Shown piece after piece: positions 1 to 8,948 of a DNA stretch of 39,866 bases; position 1 is the first letter of the stretch, and every line of letters starts with the position of its first letter. Source of the DNA: Proteobacteria bacterium ST_bin16 (GTDB taxonomy: Bacteria > Pseudomonadota > Gammaproteobacteria > Burkholderiales > Nitrosomonadaceae); the NCBI GenBank assembly GCA_002083595.1, contig MSXT01000014.1:1-39866 (forward strand). Reading direction: 5' to 3'. The position numbers were made by a program, and so were the translations under genes. The notes under the pieces are model-generated. The model was given only the letters and a program-made list of their open reading frames with translations, had not been told where the DNA came from and did not search any database.

Positions 1-1284
1 GCGATTGCGCGCATGAATGTGCCGGCGATTTTTGTCTACGGCGGCACGATCAAGCCGGGGCACTACAAAAATCAGGATCTAACGGTCGTCAGCGTATTTG
101 AAGCGGTAGGGCAGCACAGTGCGCACAAAATCGACGCTGAAGAGTTATTGCAGATCGAACGGCACGCTTGTCCCGGCGCCGGTTCGTGCGGCGGTATGTT
201 TACCGCCAACACTATGTCGTCCGCTTTTGAAGCGATGGGTATGAGCTTACCTTATTCTTCCACGATGTCTGCCGAAGACGGCGAAAAAATGACCAGCGCC
301 GGGCAATCCGCGGAGGCGCTGGTGAATGCCATCAAACAGCAAATTCTGCCGCGCGATATCATCACGCGTAAATCGATAGAAAATGCGGTTGCCGTGATCA
401 TGGCGGTAGGCGGTTCGACCAATGCCATCCTGCATTTCCTGGCGATTGCGCATGCCGCCAAAGTTGAATGGAGCATAGACGATTTCGAACGGATGCGCGG
501 CAAAGTACCGGTATTGTGCGACTTGAAACCTTCCGGGCGCTACGTTACGGCGGATTTGCACCAAGCGGGCGGTGTGCCGCAAGTGATGAAAATGCTGCTG
601 AATCATGGCTTGTTGCATGGGGATTGCATCACTATCAGCGGGCAAACGATCGCCGAAGTGCTGAAAGATATTCCCGATACGCCACGCGCAGACCAGAATG
701 TGATCCGGCAATGGGAAAATCCAATGTACGCACAAGGACATCTGGCGATTTTGAAAGGTAATTTATCGACCGAAGGCTGCGTGGCTAAAATTTCCGGCAT
801 TAAAAATCCTAAAATTACCGGACCCGCACGCGTATTTGAATCGGAAGAAACCTGCATGGCAGCAATTCTAGAACGTAAGATTCAACCGGGTGATGTCGTG
901 GTGATCCGCTACGAAGGCCCGAAAGGCGGTCCTGGCATGCGGGAAATGTTGTCACCAACCGCTGCGCTGATCGGTGAAGGGCTGGGTGATTCCGTCGGTT
1001 TGATCACCGATGGACGTTTTTCCGGCGGTACTTACGGCATGGTGGTCGGTCACGTTGCGCCGGAAGCTTTTGTTGGCGGCACGATTGCATTGGTGCAAGA
1101 AGGCGATTCGATTACCATTGACGCCGAGCAGCGGCTGCTGCAATTGAATGTGTCCGATGATGTGCTGGCAAAACGCCGTGCAGCCTGGCAGCCACCGCAA
1201 CCGCGTTACTCGCGCGGAGTATTAGCCAAATATGCGAAACTGGTTTCCAGCGCCAGTGCGGGTGCGATAACGGATAAATCATAA
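1..1284 (+). CDS. ilvD: Dihydroxy-acid dehydratase, 5'-truncated by window edge
   Basis: IlvD dehydrates 2,3-dihydroxy-isovalerate and 2,3-dihydroxy-3-methylvalerate to the 2-keto acids in valine and isoleucine synthesis, in the cytoplasm. The reading frame is open from base 1, so the N-terminal quarter or so lies outside the window; the family is usually about 560 residues and about 427 are visible. The cluster-binding segment CPGAGSCGGMFTANTMSS and the C-terminal FSGGTYGMVVGH block are both present, and no frameshift is seen. The next gene starts about 195 bases downstream. It is far from ilvE (18660-19580), so the branched-chain genes are not in one operon here. The family assignment is secure from these motifs. 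Confidence 0.96.
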   Translation, partial: AIARMNVPAIFVYGGTIKPGHYKNQDLTVVSVFEAVGQHSAHKIDAEELLQIERHACPGAGSCGGMFTANTMSSAFEAMGMSLPYSSTMSAEDGEKMTSAGQSAEALVNAIKQQILPRDIITRKSIENAVAVIMAVGGSTNAILHFLAIAHAAKVEWSIDDFERMRGKVPVLCDLKPSGRYVTADLHQAGGVPQVMKMLLNHGLLHGDCITISGQTIAEVLKDIPDTPRADQNVIRQWENPMYAQGHLAILKGNLSTEGCVAKISGIKNPKITGPARVFESEETCMAAILERKIQPGDVVVIRYEGPKGGPGMREMLSPTAALIGEGLGDSVGLITDGRFSGGTYGMVVGHVAPEAFVGGTIALVQEGDSITIDAEQRLLQLNVSDDVLAKRRAAWQPPQPRYSRGVLAKYAKLVSSASAGAITDKS

Positions 1285-1478
1285 CGCTGACGTGAAGAAT
1301 GATCTGATCCGCTTTCTTCATGCTGCTGGAACTAAATAATTTAACCTTAAGTCTTAGCAAGGCAGTATCATCGGAGTTTGCAGCAAGGCTGGTAATCACA
1401 AACTTACAGGAATTGCTGCAAGTCTGTAAAGTTCGGGTTAGAATATCAACCCTTTTATAATTTTAATAAGGAAGAGAT

Positions 1479-1790
1479 ATGAAAAAAGTTTTAATTGGAG
1501 CAGTTGCTGCATCTGCCATTTTATTAGCTGGTGTTGCTCAAGCTAATGCTGATTTGGCAAAAAACAGCGGATGTTTGAATTGCCACAATGTTGATACCAA
1601 ACTGGTTGGCCCAAGCCTGAAAGATGTTGCTGCTAAATACGCAGGTCAAGCAGATGCATCTGCTTATTTGACCGATAAAATTCTAAAAGGAAGTAACGGT
1701 GTTTGGGGCCCAATCCCAATGCCACCAAATGCTAATGTTAGCCCAGAAAATGCTAAAGCATTAGCCGACTTTATTCTGACCCTGAAGTAA
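1479..1790 (+). CDS. Cytochrome c-552, periplasmic monohaem class I
   Basis: Small periplasmic electron carrier of 103 residues. Residues 1 to about 23 form a signal peptide ending in an Ala-Gln-Ala type site. The haem is attached at C32-x-x-C35-H36, and M81 in the IPMPPN segment is the likely sixth ligand. The mature protein closely resembles Nitrosomonas cytochrome c-552, which in ammonia oxidisers passes electrons from the hydroxylamine pathway towards terminal oxidases; that role comes from family knowledge. A good ribosome site (AAGGAAG) lies 6-7 bases before the ATG, and a TATAAT-like box sits about 20 bases before the start. Codons are richer in A/T-ending forms than in neighbouring genes, which suits a highly expressed gene. 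It is monocistronic, closed by a strong terminator. Confidence 0.93.
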   Translation: MKKVLIGAVAASAILLAGVAQANADLAKNSGCLNCHNVDTKLVGPSLKDVAAKYAGQADASAYLTDKILKGSNGVWGPIPMPPNANVSPENAKALADFILTLK

Positions 1791-1807
1791 GTCGTTCTGA
1801 ATTCAGG

Positions 1808-1840
1808 AAAGCCGACGCATAACAACGTCGGCTTTTTGTT
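1808..1840 (+). terminator. Rho-independent terminator of the cytochrome c gene
   Basis: A perfect 10-base stem (AAAGCCGACG, 1808-1817, pairing with CGTCGGCTTT, 1826-1835) with an 8-base loop runs into a T-rich tail, starting 17 bases after the cytochrome stop codon. Confidence 0.93.
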
Positions 1841-1884
1841 TGCCCGGATATTTTGCAAGAATGCTTGTAGTGATGGAGGGAACA

Positions 1885-2301
1885 ATGAAAACTCGTATCA
1901 AATGGAAAGGGAATGTCAGCTTTGAAGCTGAATCCGGCAGCGGTCATTCGGTATTGATGGATGGTGCGCCGGAAGCTGGCGGACAAAACCTCGGGCCGCG
2001 TCCGATGGAAATGCTGTTAATGGGGTTGGGCGGTTGTACCACGTTCGATGTGGTATTGATTCTAAAAAAAAGCCGTCAGGATATCACCGATTGTGTGGTT
2101 GAAATCGAAGCCGAACGTGCTCCGGTCGATCCGAAAGTGTTCACCCATATCCACTTGCATTTCATTATTACCGGACACAATCTGAATCCGCAGACCATTG
2201 AACGTGCGATTGATTTATCTGCGGAAAAATATTGCTCGGCTTCCATCATGCTGAAACAAACGGTAAAAATCACACATGATTATGAAATTATTGATGCTTG
2301 A
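1885..2301 (+). CDS. OsmC-family protein, YhfA-like
   Basis: 138 residues from the ATG at 1885, chosen because a GGAGGG ribosome site lies 5 bases upstream; the frame is open further back to a TTG at 1840, which would run into the terminator. The protein matches the E. coli YhfA type of OsmC family across its length: KWKG near the start, RPMEMLLMGLGGCTTFDV around residues 35-52 with the conserved cysteine, FTHIHLHF, and DLSAEKYCSAS with the second cysteine. OsmC proteins with this Cys pair generally reduce organic hydroperoxides, but the physiological role of the YhfA branch is unsettled. It faces the convergent HDOD gene. Confidence 0.88.
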   Translation: MKTRIKWKGNVSFEAESGSGHSVLMDGAPEAGGQNLGPRPMEMLLMGLGGCTTFDVVLILKKSRQDITDCVVEIEAERAPVDPKVFTHIHLHFIITGHNLNPQTIERAIDLSAEKYCSASIMLKQTVKITHDYEIIDA

Positions 2302-2345
2302 TGATAATGTTGAACCGGTAACGGCTGGAGTTGCGCAGGCGTTTT

Positions 2346-2376
2346 AAACGAGCAATTCAATGGGTGCCCGTTTATG
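2346..2376. terminator. Possible bidirectional terminator between convergent genes
   Basis: An imperfect inverted repeat (AAACGAGC with GCCCGTTT, one mismatch) between the OsmC-like gene and the convergent HDOD gene, flanked by A/T-rich tracts. The stem is weak. Confidence 0.3.
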
Positions 2377-2380
2377 TTTT

Positions 2381-3238
2381 CTATACACACAGCGCTTCTG
2401 TTAACGACCTCACTTCCGCCTCCGAGTCTTTCAGCACCGCACTCAATGTTTCTTCGTCGGTTAATAAATCGATATTCGCAATGCTGTAACCCATTTGGTT
2501 TGAGGGCAGAATAAACGGGGATTTGACGGGGGCCAGCTGATCGGCGAACAGTAGCGTATCACCGAGGGTAGAAGGGGGAAATGTCAAATAACCGCGCCAT
2601 AAATAGACGATGCTGTCGATCACAGGCTCGGGAACCCATAAGGCTTTGAGAATGGCGGTGCCGATTTTAATTTCACACTCCAGTTCCGTCTCGTCTTCCA
2701 AATCTTCGTCACTGTTCCAGGAACTGGCGATGCTTTCATCGGCCAACCCAGGATAGTATTTTTCTCGCGCTAACAGATAGAACCAGCTGATTTCGTGAAT
2801 GATTCCCGCGAACATTGCCGTATCCGGATCTTGTTTCGTAATCCGGCGAGCGATAACTTGCGCCAGCGCTGCTACATGGGCGGAATGCTGCCATAATTGC
2901 GTCACCATTTCGTTTCGCACTTGCGGCCCGGTAAGCTGCTGCACCACGACAGCTGTTGCCAGGTTGCGGACCGTACGTAAACCAATCAAGGTAACCGCCG
3001 AACGCACATCGGTAATTTTTTTCCCCGACCGGTTGAATACCACTGAATTGGCTATTGCCACGACTTTGGCCGACAACAACGGTTCCAATTGAATGAATTT
3101 GATCACCATCTCAAGATTGCAATCGGGATCGTTTAACGCTTTATTGATCTTGATTGCCGCATGAGTCGAGGTGGGAAAAATTAATCTTCCTTGTTCGACT
3201 TCAGCAGCCAACGCACTTAAAATTGCGCTTTTTTCCAT
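2381..3238 (-). CDS. HDOD domain signalling protein
   Basis: 285-residue cytoplasmic protein consisting essentially of one HDOD domain. The N-terminal part contains the family pattern PTSTHAAIKINKALNDPD and LLSAKVVAIANS, followed by helices with DVRSAVTLIGLRTVRNLA. The region that would be His-Asp in true HD phosphohydrolases reads MFAGIIHEISWF, so the metal site is altered, as is usual in HDOD proteins, which are thought to act as non-catalytic signalling scaffolds. A ribosome site (AAAGGG) lies before the ATG. It is transcribed alone, downstream of lipA on the same strand with about 160 bases between. No specific partner can be named. Confidence 0.85.
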   Translation of the reverse strand: MEKSAILSALAAEVEQGRLIFPTSTHAAIKINKALNDPDCNLEMVIKFIQLEPLLSAKVVAIANSVVFNRSGKKITDVRSAVTLIGLRTVRNLATAVVVQQLTGPQVRNEMVTQLWQHSAHVAALAQVIARRITKQDPDTAMFAGIIHEISWFYLLAREKYYPGLADESIASSWNSDEDLEDETELECEIKIGTAILKALWVPEPVIDSIVYLWRGYLTFPPSTLGDTLLFADQLAPVKSPFILPSNQMGYSIANIDLLTDEETLSAVLKDSEAEVRSLTEALCV

Positions 3239-3398
3239 ACATATCCCTTTTCACGAGTGAGCCAAGGCATGGTCTATCGTCCATACTTCTCAGCTTACGC
3301 TAGGATTGTGAATAATGATCTGATAAAAAGCGCAATGAATTGAAGCTATTTCCAACTCTGTTCACTTGTACTGCAAATGCGCAGTAATGCGTTCCGGT

Positions 3399-4343
3399 TT
3401 AAAGCAGGCCGGATTCGTGCGCCTGTTGATCGGCATGATAGCTGGAGCGTACCATCGGGCCGCAGGCGGCATGGCTGAAACCCATTTCCAGCGCAGCTTG
3501 TTCAAAAATTTTGAAACCTTCAGGCGTAACGTAACGCATGACCGGCAGGTGGCCGATGCTGGGTTGCAGATATTGACCGATGGTGAGCATTTCCACATTG
3601 TGCTCGCGCAAGTCGCGCAATACTTGCATGATTTCTTCGTCGGTTTCGCCCAGTCCGAGCATCAAGCCGGATTTGGTGGGGATGTGCGGAAATTGTGCTT
3701 TGAAATCCTTGAGCAGTTTCAGCGAGTTTGCATAATCAGCGCCGGGACGGCATTGTTTGTACAAGCGGGGCACGGTTTCGAGATTGTGGTTCAAGACATC
3801 CGGCGGGCAGGCAGCGAGCTTTTCTAGCGCCACTTCTAGGCGGCCGCGGAAATCCGGCACCAAGGTTTCGATTTTGGTATGTGGCGAATGTGTGCGGATT
3901 TCACGGATGCAATCGGCAAAATGCTGTGCGCCGCCGTCGCGTAAGTCGTCACGATCCACGCTGGTGATGACCACATAGCGCAATTTCATGGCGCCGATGG
4001 ATTGCGCCAGATGCAATGGCTCATCCGCATCCGGCGGTTTGGGGCGGCCATGCGCGACATCGCAGAACGGGCAGCGGCGCGTGCATAAATCACCCAGAAT
4101 CATAAACGTGGCGGTGCCTTTACCAAAGCATTCGCCGATATTCGGGCAGGATGCTTCTTCGCATACGGTATGCAATTTATGTTCGCGCAGCAAGCGTTTG
4201 ACTTCGTAATAATTTTCGCTGTTGGACGAGCGTACGCGAATCCACGAGGGTTTGCGCAATAATTCATCGCGCGATTGCGGTGCAATTTTGACGGGGTTGC
4301 GCGCTGTTTTATCAGCGCCTTTTTGGCGGGTATCAGTGGTCAT
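3399..4343 (-). CDS. lipA: Lipoyl synthase (radical SAM)
   Basis: Inserts two sulfur atoms into the octanoyl group on lipoyl carrier domains (pyruvate and 2-oxoglutarate dehydrogenases, glycine cleavage H protein). 314 residues, a normal length. The auxiliary iron-sulfur cluster cysteines are C61, C66 and C72 (CEEASCPNIGEC). The radical SAM cysteines are C87, C91 and C94 (CTRRCPFC). The C-terminal RSSYHADQ supplies the conserved serine ligand. The start overlaps the lipB stop by 11 bases, so translation is probably coupled; lipB supplies the octanoyl substrate. It is the last gene of the dacA-dat-DUF493-lipB-lipA block. Confidence 0.97.
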   Translation of the reverse strand: MTTDTRQKGADKTARNPVKIAPQSRDELLRKPSWIRVRSSNSENYYEVKRLLREHKLHTVCEEASCPNIGECFGKGTATFMILGDLCTRRCPFCDVAHGRPKPPDADEPLHLAQSIGAMKLRYVVITSVDRDDLRDGGAQHFADCIREIRTHSPHTKIETLVPDFRGRLEVALEKLAACPPDVLNHNLETVPRLYKQCRPGADYANSLKLLKDFKAQFPHIPTKSGLMLGLGETDEEIMQVLRDLREHNVEMLTIGQYLQPSIGHLPVMRYVTPEGFKIFEQAALEMGFSHAACGPMVRSSYHADQQAHESGLL

Positions 4344-5001
4344 TTTGTTCCGTTAATCGTTTTGTGAGAAGTTTTTCTTGTAATTGGCCAGCCAGTTTAG
4401 CGCTTAAAATGTCCACGCCATCGGGAATGCCCAGGTTTTTGGTTTGCGTGACTTGTAATCCTTGATAACCGCAGGGATTGATGTAGGAAAACGGCGTTAA
4501 GTCCATATCCACATTCAGTGCAATGCCGTGGTAGCAGAAGTTTTTCCTAATTTTGAGTCCCAACGAAGCGATTTTGGCATTTCCTACGTAAACGCCGGGG
4601 GCTTCGACGCGCCCGGCAGCTTTAACGCGATAGTCATCGAGTAAGCCGATCACGGCGCTTTCCATCAATCTGACCAATTCACGCACGCCGAGTTTCAGGC
4701 GGCGGATATCCAGCAGCAAGTAAGCGATGATTTGCCCTGGCCCATGGTAAGTGATTTGACCACCGCGATCCGTTTTGACTACCGCAATTCCATGATCGTG
4801 CAGCAGATGCTCGGGTTTGCCTGCAATCCCTTGAGTAAAAACCGGCGGGTGCTGCAATAACCAGATTTCATCGCGCGTTTGTTCGTTCCGGTTGTCCGTA
4901 AAATCCTTCATGGCCTGCCAGGTGGCCTGGTAATCGGATAATCCCAGGGTTTTGACGATGAAATGCTGCGGTGTGCAAACAGACGTGGAAAGATTTTGCA
5001 T
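4333..5001 (-). CDS. lipB: Octanoyl-[acyl carrier protein]-protein N-octanoyltransferase
   Basis: Transfers octanoate from acyl carrier protein to the lipoyl domain lysine, the step before LipA. 222 residues from the ATG at 5001; the frame extends two codons upstream to a TTG at 5007, considered less likely. Family motifs are RGGQITYHGPGQ (about residues 79-90), the active-site lysine in VGNAKIASLGLK (about K143) and the catalytic cysteine in YINPCGYQG (about C177). It starts 9 bases after the DUF493 stop and overlaps lipA, in the classic bacterial order. Confidence 0.97.
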   Translation of the reverse strand: MQNLSTSVCTPQHFIVKTLGLSDYQATWQAMKDFTDNRNEQTRDEIWLLQHPPVFTQGIAGKPEHLLHDHGIAVVKTDRGGQITYHGPGQIIAYLLLDIRRLKLGVRELVRLMESAVIGLLDDYRVKAAGRVEAPGVYVGNAKIASLGLKIRKNFCYHGIALNVDMDLTPFSYINPCGYQGLQVTQTKNLGIPDGVDILSAKLAGQLQEKLLTKRLTEQNDH

Positions 5002-5010
5002 CGGCAATTA

Positions 5011-5277
5011 TCACAATACCACGGCAACTGAGGGATGGCTCGATAGCGCCTGGTACAGGGCATCCAATTGTGCCCGGGAAGTGGCGCGAATGGTGCACGT
5101 CAGACTTAAATAGGTGCCATTCTTGCTGGTTCTGGCTGACATAGTGGCGGTATCAAAATCCGGCGCATGAAATTTAACGATCGCCAGCGCAATCTGTGTG
5201 AAATCCTGTTGCGCTTTGCCCATGATTTTGATGGGAAAATCGCAAGGATATTCGATCAGTGACGGTTGTTCTGACAT
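5011..5277 (-). CDS. DUF493 (YbeD-like) protein
   Basis: 88-residue protein from the ATG at 5277; a TTG at 5313 would give 100 residues but overlap the upstream gene. It has the YbeD pattern: YPCDFPIKIMG near the N-terminus, then a beta-alpha-beta fold ending in LDALYQALSSHPSVAVVL. The structure of the family resembles ACT-like regulatory domains, but no reaction is established. Its position between the dacA/dat genes and lipB is conserved in many proteobacteria. Confidence 0.88.
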   Translation of the reverse strand: MSEQPSLIEYPCDFPIKIMGKAQQDFTQIALAIVKFHAPDFDTATMSARTSKNGTYLSLTCTIRATSRAQLDALYQALSSHPSVAVVL

Positions 5278-5297
5278 CGGAAAATTCAAGCTACCGG

Positions 5298-6167
5298 TTA
5301 TGAATTCGAGCAACCGCAGGAATGGCCGCGCATATTGGTGGCTTTATAGTCCTGGTACAGCGCGTGCAAACGGGCAAACAGCGGCCCCGGTTTTCCCTGT
5401 CCTACCGGTTGATTGTCCAGCGACGCGATCGGCATGATTTCTTTGGTCGACGATGTCAACAGAATTTCATCCGCCGTGCGGACTTCCGCTTCCGAAATTT
5501 CGCGGATTTCGTGCGGAATTTTATTCGCCGCCGCCAATTCCAGCACTACATCGTAGGTAATCCCAGGCAGCATCAGATTACTTTTCGGCGGAGCCAGCAG
5601 CACGCCATCCTTGACCACGAAGATGTTACTGGCAGCACCTTCGGTGAGGAAACCATCCCGGATCAGAATGGTTTCAAGCGCGTGCACATCCACCGCCAAT
5701 TGCCGCAGCAGCACATTCGGCAATAATGAAATGGCTTTGACATCGCAGCGTATCCAGCGGTTATCGATCGCGGTAATGGCCGAAGCACCGCTGGCCAGCA
5801 GTTCCGCAGGCGGCGGTAGCAGCGGGTTGCTCATGATGAAAATTGTAGGCGGTACATTAACCGGAAACGCATGATCCCGTTTGGCGACACCGCGCGTGAT
5901 GTGCAAGTAGAGATATTGATCTTCCCCCTCGTTTTTAGCGATGACTTGCTCCAGCAGATTCTTCCATTCGTCGTTGCTGAACGGATTTTTCAAGCGGATG
6001 CCATCCAGGCTGTGTTGTAGCCGCTTGAGATGTTTAGGGAGGCGGAAGGGTTTGCGCGAATAAGCCGGGATGACTTCATAGATGCCATCGCCAAAGATAA
6101 AACCGCGATCCAGCACGGGAATGCATGCTTCTTCAATGGGCATAAACTTACCGTTCAGATATATCAT
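5298..6167 (-). CDS. dat: D-amino-acid aminotransferase (class IV, PLP)
   Basis: 289-residue fold-type IV aminotransferase. The N-terminus MIYLNGKFMP and FIFGDGIYEVIP are typical of D-alanine transaminases, the PLP lysine is K144 in CDVKAISLLPNVL, and EGAASNIFVVKDG forms the phosphate-side loop. It would interconvert D-alanine and D-glutamate. It lies directly downstream of a D-Ala-D-Ala carboxypeptidase gene (30-base gap), which releases D-alanine, suggesting recycling of that D-alanine. The C-terminus carries an unusual GHSCGCSNS tail with two closely spaced cysteines whose role is unknown. A branched-chain or aminodeoxychorismate activity is less likely given the N-terminal motif. Confidence 0.88.
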   Translation of the reverse strand: MIYLNGKFMPIEEACIPVLDRGFIFGDGIYEVIPAYSRKPFRLPKHLKRLQHSLDGIRLKNPFSNDEWKNLLEQVIAKNEGEDQYLYLHITRGVAKRDHAFPVNVPPTIFIMSNPLLPPPAELLASGASAITAIDNRWIRCDVKAISLLPNVLLRQLAVDVHALETILIRDGFLTEGAASNIFVVKDGVLLAPPKSNLMLPGITYDVVLELAAANKIPHEIREISEAEVRTADEILLTSSTKEIMPIASLDNQPVGQGKPGPLFARLHALYQDYKATNMRGHSCGCSNS

Positions 6168-6197
6168 GCGAACCTTCTATGATGTGTTAAGACTGGA

Positions 6198-7319
6198 TTA
6201 ATTAAAGAGTAATTTTACACTATCCCAAGCACGGCCGATGAAGTTCGCGGTATCGACTTTCTCCAAAGCGACCAATGGATAGGTTTCAACGGTTTTGTCA
6301 TCCAGCGTGAATTTTACCGTGCCGACTTCCTGCCCTAATTGCACCGGTGCGATTAACGGTTGTTTGTATTCCATGGTGGCCTTGAGTTTATCGCCCTGAC
6401 CTTTTGGGAGAGTGAAATAAACATCCCGGTCAAATCCGGCTTTCAATTCGTTTTGCGTGCCTTTCCATAAATGGATGGTGGTCAGTGAATCGTTCTTTTT
6501 ATATAAATGCAGTGTGTCGTAGAACTGGAAACCGTAATTGAGCAGACGCTGGCTTTCGATGCTGCGTGCATTGGCGGATTTTGCGCCGATCACTACCGAT
6601 ATGAGCCGCCGCTTGTCGCGAATCGCGGACGTGATCAGGCAATAGCCAGCAGTTTTAGTCCATCCAGTTTTCATGCCGTCGACATGCGGATCGATCCATA
6701 ACAAGCGGTTTCTGTTCGGTTGCGTAATGTTGTTGTAGGTATATTCTTTTTGTGAATAATGCGGATAGAATTCGGGAAAATCACGGATGATGGCGGTTGC
6801 CAGCAGTGTCAGATCATGCGCCGTGGTGTAGTGCTCCGGATCGGGCAAACCGGTCGAATTGGTGAAATGCGTGTTTTTCATACCCAATCGGCCCGCTTCT
6901 TTATTCATCAGATTGGCGAAGCTGGCTTCCGATCCTGCAACCACTTCCGCCAATGCGATACAAGCGTCGTTGCCGGATTGCACAATCATGCCGCGGATCA
7001 ATTCTTCCACAGTGACCTGTTTGTTGGGTTGGATAAACATGCGCGAGCCGATCATACGCCAGGCGCTTTCAGACACCGGAACCGGCTGATCCAAGGCAAT
7101 CTGTTTTTGTTTGATCGCGGAAAACACCACGTACGCGGTCATGAGTTTTGTTAACGAGGCGGGCTCGATGCGCTCATCCGCATTTTGACCGGCCAACACC
7201 TGACCGGTCTGGAAATCCGACAGTAAGTAAGCTTTAGCAGCGATGGAAATATCTTGTGATTGGGCAGGTACTGACGAGACGGTGAGGCATACTAGCAATA
7301 GAACGAATAAATGCTTCAT
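6198..7319 (-). CDS. dacA: D-alanyl-D-alanine carboxypeptidase (PBP5/6 type)
   Basis: Trims the terminal D-alanine from peptidoglycan pentapeptides in the periplasm. 373 residues from the ATG at 7319; the frame extends ten codons upstream, but the ATG followed by KHLFVLLLVCLTVSSVPAQ gives a clean signal peptide. Penicillin-binding motifs are in order: S55-x-x-K58 (SLTK), S115-G-N117, and K217-T-G219 (KTG). The C-terminal region has the PBP5 beta-domain and a terminal amphipathic stretch (FIGRAWDSVKLLFN) fitting membrane-surface anchoring. It heads a block shared with many betaproteobacteria (dat, DUF493, lipB, lipA downstream). Confidence 0.95.
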   Translation of the reverse strand: MKHLFVLLLVCLTVSSVPAQSQDISIAAKAYLLSDFQTGQVLAGQNADERIEPASLTKLMTAYVVFSAIKQKQIALDQPVPVSESAWRMIGSRMFIQPNKQVTVEELIRGMIVQSGNDACIALAEVVAGSEASFANLMNKEAGRLGMKNTHFTNSTGLPDPEHYTTAHDLTLLATAIIRDFPEFYPHYSQKEYTYNNITQPNRNRLLWIDPHVDGMKTGWTKTAGYCLITSAIRDKRRLISVVIGAKSANARSIESQRLLNYGFQFYDTLHLYKKNDSLTTIHLWKGTQNELKAGFDRDVYFTLPKGQGDKLKATMEYKQPLIAPVQLGQEVGTVKFTLDDKTVETYPLVALEKVDTANFIGRAWDSVKLLFN

Positions 7320-7412
7320 AAGAGTCTGGAGTCTGCAAAAAATAAACATTATAGCTTGCCATCCGGGAATCTAAAACCTTCGAATTTATGAACGAAGAAA
7401 CAATGACCTTGC

Positions 7413-7958
7413 TTAGGAGCTGCTGGATGGTTTGTCGATAACACCCATGTGAAACCCCAATTTTCCTTGGCTGCGTTCCTTAAAATATTGCTTTAAGGGG
7501 TCGTGGATGACGCGAAACGCCATCTCGTCCCAAGGAATTTCATGCTCCGATACGAGTTTGACTTCCAGGCTTTCAATGCCGGGTTTGAAATCGAGATCCA
7601 GCAATCGCGCGCGGAATAAGATATAAACTTGGCTGATATGCGGCAGGCTGTAAACGGCATATAAATCGCCGATTTCTACTCGCGCATTGGCTTCTTCCAG
7701 TGTTTCGCGCGCAGCGGCTTGCGCCAGCGTTTCATTATTTTCCATAAAACCGGCCGGTAGGGTCCACCAGCCTAAGCGTGGTTCAATGGCGCGGCGGCAC
7801 AATAAAATTTTATCTTCCCATTCCGGAATGCACCCGACCACCATTTTAGGGTTCTGATAGTGAATCACCTTGCACGTCGTGCACACATAGCGCGGCAGGG
7901 AATCGCCTTCAGGTATGATCAGCTCAACGGTGGCACTACAATGACTGCAATATTTCAT
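7413..7958 (-). CDS. Nudix hydrolase with N-terminal zinc ribbon
   Basis: 181 residues. An N-terminal zinc ribbon is formed by CSHC (about residues 4-7) and CTTC (about 26-29). The Nudix box runs from about residue 71: G, five residues, E, seven residues, RETLEEAN, so all metal-binding glutamates are present although the usual final Gly is replaced. Zinc-ribbon Nudix proteins often act on NADH, ADP-ribose or FAD, but the substrate cannot be read from the sequence. A ribosome site (AAGGA) precedes the ATG. It lies about 90 bases upstream of dacA on the same strand, possibly in the same transcript. Confidence 0.88.
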   Translation of the reverse strand: MKYCSHCSATVELIIPEGDSLPRYVCTTCKVIHYQNPKMVVGCIPEWEDKILLCRRAIEPRLGWWTLPAGFMENNETLAQAAARETLEEANARVEIGDLYAVYSLPHISQVYILFRARLLDLDFKPGIESLEVKLVSEHEIPWDEMAFRVIHDPLKQYFKERSQGKLGFHMGVIDKPSSSS

Positions 7959-8002
7959 GGGTAAATCCTTTAGTGCGTACGGTAGGGTGCAAGCGCGTTT
8001 TA

Positions 8003-8848
8003 CTATTCGGTGACGGTAAAGTTCCGGGTTGCCAATTGATTTCCGGATTCATCGACCAATTCAACGCGCCATTCGCCCAGCCGCCGTTGATCCAGTTGTT
8101 TGCTGGCATGCGTGCGCCAATTGTTGTTGTGCACCTGCAGGTTTAACTTTGAATCCAGTTTGTCATTGTAATACCAGTCAATACGGATTTTCTTTCCCCG
8201 CATATTTTTTAAATGCAGGTAAAAATGAACCGGTTTGGATTCGCCCGGTTGCAGTTGCACGGTGTCAATCGAATCGACCGGCTCACGCGCGTCTATTGCG
8301 TGACTTAATTGCGCGCGGACAACTTCGGGATGATCGGATGGTTGCTGCGGTTTTGCTTGTACAGCCGTTTTCGGCACCGTTTTTCCGGCGTTATCGGACA
8401 CGATCCGCTGCGGTTTTTTTGCCGGTATTGGAACTGGTTTTGCGGCAACAGGTTTTGTGCTGGGCTCGGCTGGTTTCAGCAGGGGTTTCTGCACGCTGAT
8501 CGATTCACCCGGTTGCGTTCCGGCCGTATTGCCGGTTGTACTGGGGGCCGCCTCGGTTTTTTCCGGGGAAACGGCTTGTCCGGAAACTGCGATGGCGGTG
8601 TGATCGGATGCAATCGTCTCATCGGCGGTTTTCTCAGTGCCGCCGCTGGAAAAGAGCAAATAACCGGTCAAAACGAGAATGGCTAGCAGCAAGGCTGCTG
8701 CAATGGCGATTTTGTTCCAGTCCAGTGTTTCTTCGTAAGTGACTTCCGGTTCGGGATAAATCTCTTCGATGGCCTGCGGCGGTTGTTGAATTTGAATACG
8801 GATTTTTAATTTATTGTTGCTCATGTCGCGTGTCGTTTCTTGAGACAT
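8003..8848 (-). CDS. Membrane-anchored DUF2914 protein
   Basis: 281 residues: an N-terminal cytoplasmic segment of about 43 residues, one hydrophobic helix (about residues 44-66), a long low-complexity linker rich in Pro, Lys, Ala and Thr, and a C-terminal DUF2914-like domain (from about residue 178, VVRAQLSHAIDAREPVD to the end). The layout implies a single-pass inner-membrane protein with a periplasmic domain. DUF2914 function is unknown; the domain looks like a beta-rich ligand or cell-wall-binding module. A second ATG eight codons in (8824) is an alternative start. It diverges from ligA and is 44 bases upstream of the Nudix gene on the same strand. Confidence 0.72.
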   Translation of the reverse strand: MSQETTRDMSNNKLKIRIQIQQPPQAIEEIYPEPEVTYEETLDWNKIAIAAALLLAILVLTGYLLFSSGGTEKTADETIASDHTAIAVSGQAVSPEKTEAAPSTTGNTAGTQPGESISVQKPLLKPAEPSTKPVAAKPVPIPAKKPQRIVSDNAGKTVPKTAVQAKPQQPSDHPEVVRAQLSHAIDAREPVDSIDTVQLQPGESKPVHFYLHLKNMRGKKIRIDWYYNDKLDSKLNLQVHNNNWRTHASKQLDQRRLGEWRVELVDESGNQLATRNFTVTE

Positions 8849-8948
8849 TGGGATTTCGTAAAGGAATTTTTCGATGGAGTGTGCAGTATAAAGGATTTTT
8901 TGCCAATTACTGAAACCGTGTCTTACCGCTATTCGCTATACTTCCGGT

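Noticed and set aside
247..741. 164-codon open frame opposite ilvD
   Set aside because: Lies wholly within ilvD on the other strand with His/Arg-rich, non-protein-like sequence.
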